From positions 1 through 5,042 of the forward strand of contig QNFJ01000165.1 of NCBI GenBank assembly GCA_003646305.1: 5,042 nucleotides of DNA, read 5' to 3'. This document shows, piece by piece, positions 1 to 5,042 of this stretch (positions within the stretch are counted from its first letter, which is position 1; each line of letters opens with the position of its first letter). The notes beneath the pieces are model-generated. The model did no database searches and was not told the DNA's origin. It saw only the letters and a program-made list of their open reading frames with translations. The DNA comes from Gammaproteobacteria bacterium (GTDB lineage: Bacteria > Pseudomonadota > Gammaproteobacteria > Methylococcales > UBA2780). The position numbers and the translations under genes are program-made.

Positions 1-3000
1 ATTAAAACCAGTCTCGCCAAGCACAACAACGGCTCCACCGGTCATGTATTCACAACCGTGATCACCAATCCCTTCAACAACCGCCAGCGCCCCCGAGTTA
101 CGAACACAGAATCGCTCTCCGGCTAAACCTGATGCTAGTAGTTTTCCACCTGTCGCTCCATATAGGCAGGTATTGCCCATAATTATTGCTCGACTGCTTT
201 CAAACTGACTACCTTGTGGTGGACGAATAACTAATTTGCCGCCAGCCATTCCTTTGCCAACATAATCATTGGCATCACCATCGAGGTACATATTCAGACC
301 ACCGGCGTTCCAGACACCAAAGCTCTGCCCGGCACTACCTTGTAATCGAAGTGTGATGGGCTGTTCAGCCATCCCATCGTTACCATGCCGCCGAGCAATC
401 TCACCTGACAGCCGGGCACCAATTGAGCGATTGATATTTCCAACAACATAGGAAAACTCACCACCACTTTTACTTTCGATCGCAGGTAATGCATCGACAA
501 CCATCTGCTCAGCCAATTCACCTTTATCAAAAGGGTCATTTTTAGGCGTAACACAGTAAGCCCTTTTCCCCTGGTTTTCGGGCCGTACTTCGAGGATGGG
601 GGTAAGATCAAGTCCGCTCTGCTTACTGGTTTCCCCTTCAATGACTTTCAGCAAATCTGTTCGCCCAACAGCCTCTTCAAGGGAGTGGAGTCCCAGTGAT
701 GCCAGACATTCCCGAACCTCTTCAGCAATAAAGCGGAAGTAGTTCTTAACAAAATCCACTTCGCCTCGATAATATTTGGAGCGAAGAACATTATGCTGTG
801 TGGCAATGCCGGTCGCACAGTTATTCAAGTGACAGATCCGCAGGTATTTACAGCCCATTGCAACCATTGGTCCCGTTCCAAAAGCAAAGCTCTCTGCGCC
901 GATAAGAGCGGCTTTAATCACGTCGAGGCCGGTCTTAAGCCCCCCGTCTGTCTGGATGCGTACTTTGTCGCGTAGATCATTCCCTAAAAGGGTTTGATGC
1001 GTCTCGGCAAGTCCCAGCTCCCAGGGTGAACCGGCATTATGAACCGATGTCAGCGGACTTGCACCCGTTCCTCCGTCGTGCCCAGAGATGGTAATAAGGT
1101 CTGCATAGGCTTTTGCAACGCCCGCTGCGATTGTCCCAACGCCCGCTTCTGAAACTAGTTTTACGGAAACTAATGCTTGTGGATTTACCTGCTTCAAGTC
1201 GTAGATCAATTGAGAAAGATCCTCAATTGAGTAGATATCGTGATGAGGAGGCGGGGAGATCAATGAAACTCCCGGTGTTGCATAACGTAGTGTCGCGATC
1301 ATTTTATTGACCTTGTCACCCGGCAATTGTCCACCTTCCCCTGGCTTGGCACCTTGTGCCACTTTAATTTGAAGTACTTCTGCATTGACGAGGTAATGTG
1401 GTGTCACACCAAAACGACCCGAAGCGATCTGTTTGATTTTGGAAATCTTATTGGTTCCAAAACGGGCAGGATCTTCGCCCCCTTCGCCTGAGTTCGAGCG
1501 ACCACCCAACTCATTCATTGCAATCGCTAATGTCTCATGTGCTTCTGGAGATAGCGCTCCCAATGACATCGCAGCAGAATCAAAACGTTTGTAAATCTCC
1601 TCAATCGATTCAACCTCATCGAGAGGTATTGCTGGCTGATCTGCGGTATTGAGCTCTAGCAGATCACGTAGCATGGCTGGGGAGCGGTTGTTCACAAGGT
1701 CTGCATAAACCTGATAATCTTCTGTTAAGCCAGACTGCACCGCCTTTTGCAGTGTGCCGACAACATCCGGGTTATAGGCATGGTATTCTCCGCCATGAAC
1801 AAACTTAAGCAAACCACCTTGGCCTTGTTGCTTACGGCTATTCCATGCCTCTTTTGAAAGTTTGATTGCATCCGCTTCCAAATCTGTAAAAGAGGCACCC
1901 TGGATCCGGTTTGTTGTTCCACAAAAACAAAGCTCGACAACCTCATCCGCAAGACCAACACACTCGAAAAGTTGGGCGCCACGATAACTTCCGATTGTGG
2001 AAATCCCCATTTTTGAGGTTATTTTATAAAGCCCTTTATTAATGCCTCTCCGGTAAGCCTTAGCAAGATCTGATTCAGATTGACCATTCACTTCGCCGGC
2101 CACCATCATGCTATGAAGTGTTTCATAGGCTAAATAAGGATATACGGCACTGGCTCCATAGCCGATTAACACTGCGACCTGGTGAGAGTCGCGCGCCGTA
2201 CCCGTTTCGATCACCAGGTTGACATTGCAACGCAGCCCTGACTTGACAAGATGATGATGAATGGCACCCGTTGCGAGCACGGCGGAGATGACCAATTCAT
2301 CTTCTTTAAGGCAACGGTCTGAAAGGGCAAGTATCACTTTCCCAGAACGAGCCGCTTCTTCTGCCTTCTGGCAAACTGCCTCAATGGCGCCTCTCAAAGA
2401 GCTTTCTGCAGAGTAGGCAAGACTGATCACCGCGTGACTGTAGTTTGTCTCGTCCATCGCGAGCAGCTGTCTGAATTTACTTTCAGACAATACAGGTGAA
2501 TCACAGACTAAGCGTGCCGCATGCTCAGCTGTTTCAGTAAACATGTTCTTCTCGCGCCCAAAGCAGGTCTCAAGAGACATCACCACCTGTTCACGAATTG
2601 GATCGATCGGTGGGTTCGTTACCTGCGCAAATTGCTGACGAAAATTGTCGTAAAGGCTTCTAACCTGCTTCGAGAGAACCGGCAGCGGCTTATCATCACC
2701 CATTGACCCTATTGCTTCTTGCCCTGCATTAGCCAAGACCTTGAGGACCTGGTCTTTCTCTTCAAATGTGACCTGGAAGAACTTCTCATAAACTGCTAAC
2801 AGCTCTTCGCTAAGCGGATCGCTGGTTAATGGGTCACTTTTCCTGGGCGTACTGAGGTACTGTGTGTTTTTTGCTAACCATTTCCGGTACGGTTGACGAT
2901 TTTTCAACTGCTCGTCGATGTCTTTAGGTAGCAAAAGTTTACCGGTCAGCGTATCTGCCGCCAGCATTTCACCTGGTTTCAGACGGCCTTTGGCAACAAC

Positions 3001-4182
3001 ATCTTCCGGTTTATAGGGGTAGACACCAATTTCAGAGGCTAAGGTGATATGGCGATCCTTTGTGATCACATATCGTGCTGGACGGAGTCCATTTCTATCA
3101 AGAGAGCAACTGGCGTAACGGCCATCGGTCATCACGATCGCTGCAGGACCATCCCAGGCTTCCATGTGCATGGAGTTATATTCATAGAAAGCGCGTAGAT
3201 CAGAATCCATCGCATCCATGTTCTGCCATGCAGGTGGCACTAACATGCGCATAATGCGGAAAATATCCATTCCACCGGCTCTCAGACCCTCAAGCATATT
3301 GTCCATACTGCTTGAGTCAGAACCCTCCATTGAAACCCAGGGACGAATATCATCCAAGCTTGGAATTAGTGGTGTTTCAAAGGTAAAGCTTCTTGCTTGA
3401 GCCCAACTTCTATTGCCTTCAATCGTGTTGATCTCACCATTATGGGCAAGATAGCGAAAGGGTTGCGCGAGACGCCACTGAGGGAATGTATTCGTTGCAA
3501 ATCGTTGGTGAAAAACGCAAATTGATGAGGCCAGAGAAGGATCTTTCAGGTCCAGATAGAAAACTGGAAGTGCCTCGGGCATCACTAATCCTTTATAGGA
3601 AATGACGCTCGATGAGAGACTGGTGACGTAAAAAACCTCATCCTGGTGTTCAATCAGTTTTTCTGCGCGGCGGCGAGCGATATAAAGTAGGCGATCAAGT
3701 TCGGCAGGCTCCATAGCGTCAGGCGCACCGACAAATAGTTGTTCAATCTTTGGGAGCGTCAATAGCGCTTGCTCACCACATGCTTCTGTATTGACAGGAA
3801 CTGGACGCCAGCCCTTAATTGACAAGCCCTCTTTAGCGACTTCGGTCTTGAGGATTTTTCTAGCAAATGCAGCTTTACCTTCATCCTGGTTCAGGAAGAT
3901 CATCCCGACCGCATAGAGCTTACCTAGCTCAATTCCCTGTTCCATCGCTTTGGCGCGCAAGAAGGCGTCGGGCTTCTTCATCAGCAGACCACAACCATCA
4001 CCGGTTTTCCCGTCAGCTGCAACAGCACCCCTGTGTGTCAGGCGTGCTAATGCATCGATGGAAGTGCTTACCAGCCAATGGCTTGGTTTGTCATCCATCT
4101 GGGCAATCAAACCAAAACCACAGCTATCTTTCTCAAACTCAGGCCGATATAGGCCCGAAGCGGTCAATTTTGAAGGCTTCAC
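1..4182 (-). CDS. gltB: Glutamate synthase (NADPH) large subunit, 3'-truncated by window edge
   Basis: This cytoplasmic enzyme, with GltD, makes two glutamates from glutamine and 2-oxoglutarate in the GS-GOGAT ammonia assimilation route. The frame is open for 1394 codons without stop or indel; family members are about 1480-1520 residues, so only the tail is missing. Residues 21 to about 415 form a class II glutamine amidotransferase: nucleophile Cys21 (in DSCGFGLIA), Arg51 (HRGA), Asn248-Gly249 (HNGEI) and Asp289 (GSDSSSMDN). A central linker domain covers about 490-770. The FMN/2-oxoglutarate synthase domain covers about 845-1190, with SGEGGED at 898-904, DGGTGASP from 1036, and 3Fe-4S cysteines 1111, 1117 and 1122 (C-x5-C-x4-C). 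The GXGXG beta-helix domain begins near 1245. The first 20 residues should be a propeptide removed to expose Cys21. An in-frame TAA at 4203-4201 bounds the start and no ATG occurs before Cys21. GTG at 4182 is chosen because AAGGTGA lies 8 nt upstream. Product identity is very secure; the exact start is likely. Confidence 0.97.
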   Translation of the reverse strand, partial: MKPSKLTASGLYRPEFEKDSCGFGLIAQMDDKPSHWLVSTSIDALARLTHRGAVAADGKTGDGCGLLMKKPDAFLRAKAMEQGIELGKLYAVGMIFLNQDEGKAAFARKILKTEVAKEGLSIKGWRPVPVNTEACGEQALLTLPKIEQLFVGAPDAMEPAELDRLLYIARRRAEKLIEHQDEVFYVTSLSSSVISYKGLVMPEALPVFYLDLKDPSLASSICVFHQRFATNTFPQWRLAQPFRYLAHNGEINTIEGNRSWAQARSFTFETPLIPSLDDIRPWVSMEGSDSSSMDNMLEGLRAGGMDIFRIMRMLVPPAWQNMDAMDSDLRAFYEYNSMHMEAWDGPAAIVMTDGRYASCSLDRNGLRPARYVITKDRHITLASEIGVYPYKPEDVVAKGRLKPGEMLAADTLTGKLLLPKDIDEQLKNRQPYRKWLAKNTQYLSTPRKSDPLTSDPLSEELLAVYEKFFQVTFEEKDQVLKVLANAGQEAIGSMGDDKPLPVLSKQVRSLYDNFRQQFAQVTNPPIDPIREQVVMSLETCFGREKNMFTETAEHAARLVCDSPVLSESKFRQLLAMDETNYSHAVISLAYSAESSLRGAIEAVCQKAEEAARSGKVILALSDRCLKEDELVISAVLATGAIHHHLVKSGLRCNVNLVIETGTARDSHQVAVLIGYGASAVYPYLAYETLHSMMVAGEVNGQSESDLAKAYRRGINKGLYKITSKMGISTIGSYRGAQLFECVGLADEVVELCFCGTTNRIQGASFTDLEADAIKLSKEAWNSRKQQGQGGLLKFVHGGEYHAYNPDVVGTLQKAVQSGLTEDYQVYADLVNNRSPAMLRDLLELNTADQPAIPLDEVESIEEIYKRFDSAAMSLGALSPEAHETLAIAMNELGGRSNSGEGGEDPARFGTNKISKIKQIASGRFGVTPHYLVNAEVLQIKVAQGAKPGEGGQLPGDKVNKMIATLRYATPGVSLISPPPHHDIYSIEDLSQLIYDLKQVNPQALVSVKLVSEAGVGTIAAGVAKAYADLITISGHDGGTGASPLTSVHNAGSPWELGLAETHQTLLGNDLRDKVRIQTDGGLKTGLDVIKAALIGAESFAFGTGPMVAMGCKYLRICHLNNCATGIATQHNVLRSKYYRGEVDFVKNYFRFIAEEVRECLASLGLHSLEEAVGRTDLLKVIEGETSKQSGLDLTPILEVRPENQGKRAYCVTPKNDPFDKGELAEQMVVDALPAIESKSGGEFSYVVGNINRSIGARLSGEIARRHGNDGMAEQPITLRLQGSAGQSFGVWNAGGLNMYLDGDANDYVGKGMAGGKLVIRPPQGSQFESSRAIIMGNTCLYGATGGKLLASGLAGERFCVRNSGALAVVEGIGDHGCEYMTGGAVVVLGETGFN

Positions 4183-4190
4183 GGAAAAGA

Positions 4191-4197
4191 TCACCTT
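4191..4197 (-). promoter_or_regulatory. Ribosome binding site that sets the GTG start of gltB
   Basis: AAGGTGA on the minus strand resembles AAGGAGG and sits 8 nt before GTG 4182-4180, which is near-ideal spacing. The alternative GTG at 4194-4192 is inside this motif and has no purine-rich site at a suitable distance of its own. The site therefore favours the 4182 start and a 20-residue propeptide. Confidence 0.7.
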
Positions 4198-4211
4198 AGC
4201 TTATATTAAAT

Positions 4212-4248
4212 AAAAAAGGGACTTGTGCGGGTTATTCAAACGCAAGTC
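4212..4248 (-). terminator. Terminator-like hairpin with T-tract in the gltB leader
   Basis: Read on the minus strand, GACTTGCG (4248-4241) pairs with CGC...AAGTC (4229-4220) as an 8-bp stem with a 2-nt bulge (4226-4225) and an 11-nt loop. Two C residues, then six T (4217-4212) and further A/T-rich bases follow. This is the layout of a modest Rho-independent terminator. It could end transcripts of the SPOR gene operon. It also lies just downstream of the predicted gltB start point (near 4250), so it could act as an attenuator or a 5' stabilising stem-loop. The stem is short and bulged, so its strength is uncertain. Confidence 0.5.
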
Positions 4249-4256
4249 GGCCAGTG

Positions 4257-4285
4257 ATTATATCTCTCGATTCTTAATCAGGCAA
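4257..4285 (-). promoter_or_regulatory. Putative sigma70 promoter for gltB
   Basis: On the minus strand, TTGCCT (4285-4280, four of six matches to TTGACA) is followed after exactly 17 nt by a perfect TATAAT (4262-4257). Transcription would start near 4250, giving a leader of about 67 nt before the GTG start at 4182. It lies in the non-coding gap after the SPOR gene, so gltB can probably be transcribed independently of the upstream genes. This is a prediction from motif and spacing only. Confidence 0.65.
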
Positions 4286-4298
4286 GAAAGAGAGAGAT
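4262..4298. repeat. Imperfect inverted repeat overlapping the gltB promoter
   Basis: On the plus strand the outer arms are ATCTCTC (4262-4268) and GAGAGAT (4292-4298). Inner arms TTCTT (4271-4275) and AAGAA (4284-4288) flank an 8-nt centre. The arms lie on the -35 element and spacer and touch the first base of the -10 element. This placement would suit a repressor or activator operator, but I do not recognise the motif as any known regulator's site. Part of the symmetry comes from a simple TC/GA run, so chance is possible. Confidence 0.4.
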
Positions 4299-4333
4299 GA
4301 GGCGGGAAGGCAATAACGGCTATACAACTAGAT

Positions 4334-5042
4334 TCAATCTGAAGCGGCCGGGCTAGCCGCATCACGAATTTCCAGTTGAATCGTTTCTAGCGAACGAGCC
4401 CATGGCTTTAGTTTTTGCAATGCCCGAGGCAGTTTTTTAATAGCCTCTTTTGCCGATTCCTTTGATGGATAGATTCCGTAGAGTAAGGGATACCAGTCCT
4501 TTCCTTTTTTGACCACACGATAATAAGCGAAAGGCTCCTTGTCTTTCTGTGTCTCAATATAATGAGTGATTGAGGCGCCGTCACTTCCACCCATTATTTG
4601 CAGAGTAAACATTTCCATTTTCTGGCTTAACAGCCATTTTTCCTGATGGATCGCTATCGTGGTCTTTTTGTCTTCAATAATTGAAACAGGTGGAGGAGTG
4701 GCAGCTGCCTCAATCTGTTCCTGTTCTGGCGCGGCCTCTGAGGGTTTAATTTCGGGCGTAATTTTTTTCGGTAGTTCTATCGCTTTAGTTGCCTCAATAA
4801 CTTCTAATTTCACTGGAACAGGCACTTCGGGTTCGACTCTTTTCAGCTCAGGCAACGGTTTTTGTATCTGCGGGAGGGAGGGCTTTGTAAGCTCATTTCT
4901 TATAGCCTGCTCAGGCTGAATTGTCGTTATTTCAATGGGTGGCACAAGTGCAACGGGATCACTTTTCTCAACAAGTTTTATCTCTTCTGGCTTTTCGGGC
5001 AAGAAATCCTCGCCGGGCGCCACGCTTCCGTCAACTATTCCG
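4334..5042 (-). CDS. damX: DamX-like SPOR-domain protein, C-terminal part (5' end outside window)
   Basis: The frame is open from the window edge (first whole codon at 5041) to TGA at 4336-4334, giving 235 visible residues. Residues 1 to about 133 are a low-complexity linker rich in Pro, Glu and Lys, as expected of an extended periplasmic tether. Residues about 143-225 (roughly 4612-4367) are a SPOR domain: it opens with FTLQIMG, continues with the core GKDWYPLLYGIYPSKESA, and ends with KPWARSLETIQLEI. This WY...YG.YPS...PWAR pattern is typical of DamX and its Pseudomonas-type relatives. SPOR domains bind peptidoglycan stripped of stem peptides and direct proteins to the division septum. DamX-family proteins have a cytoplasmic N-terminus, sometimes an ExeA-like AAA ATPase, and one membrane segment; neither can be seen here. 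A GTG at 5023 lies within the linker and is unlikely to be the real start. Position before gltB fits the aroK-aroB-SPOR gene-gltBD order. The SPOR call is firm; the symbol rests on domain and context. Confidence 0.85.
   Translation of the reverse strand, partial: GIVDGSVAPGEDFLPEKPEEIKLVEKSDPVALVPPIEITTIQPEQAIRNELTKPSLPQIQKPLPELKRVEPEVPVPVKLEVIEATKAIELPKKITPEIKPSEAAPEQEQIEAAATPPPVSIIEDKKTTIAIHQEKWLLSQKMEMFTLQIMGGSDGASITHYIETQKDKEPFAYYRVVKKGKDWYPLLYGIYPSKESAKEAIKKLPRALQKLKPWARSLETIQLEIRDAASPAASD

Noticed and set aside
1..4182. Possible disruption or pseudogene status of gltB
   Set aside because: Reading the frame through from 4182 to 1 shows no stop or frameshift and all key catalytic and cluster-binding residues are present; it is only cut by the window edge.
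269..4213. Several short open frames of about 60-115 codons on both strands within this span
   Set aside because: They lie in other frames of, or antisense to, the continuous gltB frame, whose product matches the GltB family along its whole length. Their translations show no recognisable domain.
4205..4240. Second possible promoter, TTGAAT with TTTAAT near the gltB start
   Set aside because: The spacing is about 23 nt, too long for sigma70. The A/T-rich stretch is better explained as the T-tract after the hairpin.
4236..4256. Possible sigma54 promoter (minus strand CTGGCCGACTTGCG), attractive for a nitrogen gene
   Set aside because: The GG and GC elements are separated by 7 nt instead of the required 10, so it does not fit a -24/-12 promoter.
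4659..4919. Plus-strand open frame of 86 codons with a Gly/Ser-rich product opposite the SPOR gene
   Set aside because: It is antisense to the Pro/Glu/Lys-rich linker; the low-complexity product is the expected mirror of that composition.

Overview
This window looks like ordinary housekeeping chromosome from a gammaproteobacterium with moderate GC content. I base that on the style of both protein sequences and on the gene order. All supportable coding lies on the minus strand, so transcription reads from position 5042 towards position 1. I see no mobile elements, tRNA or rRNA genes, CRISPR arrays, or signs of an undescribed system.

Positions 5042-4334 hold the C-terminal part of a DamX-like protein. 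It has a proline-, glutamate- and lysine-rich linker followed by a SPOR (peptidoglycan-binding) domain; its N-terminus lies outside the window. A 151-bp gap follows (4333-4183). On the minus strand this gap carries, in order, a pyrimidine-rich stretch, a good sigma70-type promoter embedded in a dyad, a hairpin followed by a T-tract, and a Shine-Dalgarno sequence.

Positions 4182-1 hold gltB, the large subunit of NADPH-dependent glutamate synthase (GOGAT). Its reading frame is open over 1394 codons and runs off the window, lacking only roughly the last hundred codons expected for the family. All four GltB regions are present: amidotransferase, central, FMN/synthase with the 3Fe-4S cysteines, and the start of the C-terminal beta-helix domain. 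There is no frameshift or internal stop. The start must be a non-ATG codon, and GTG at 4182 is best supported.

The order DamX-like SPOR gene then gltB recalls the aroK-aroB-(SPOR protein)-gltB-gltD arrangement of Pseudomonas-type gammaproteobacteria. If that holds, aroB would lie beyond position 5042 and gltD beyond position 1. The two genes have unrelated roles (cell envelope/division and nitrogen assimilation). The promoter and hairpin between them suggest gltB is at least partly transcribed on its own. The most interesting part of the window is this short regulatory gap.
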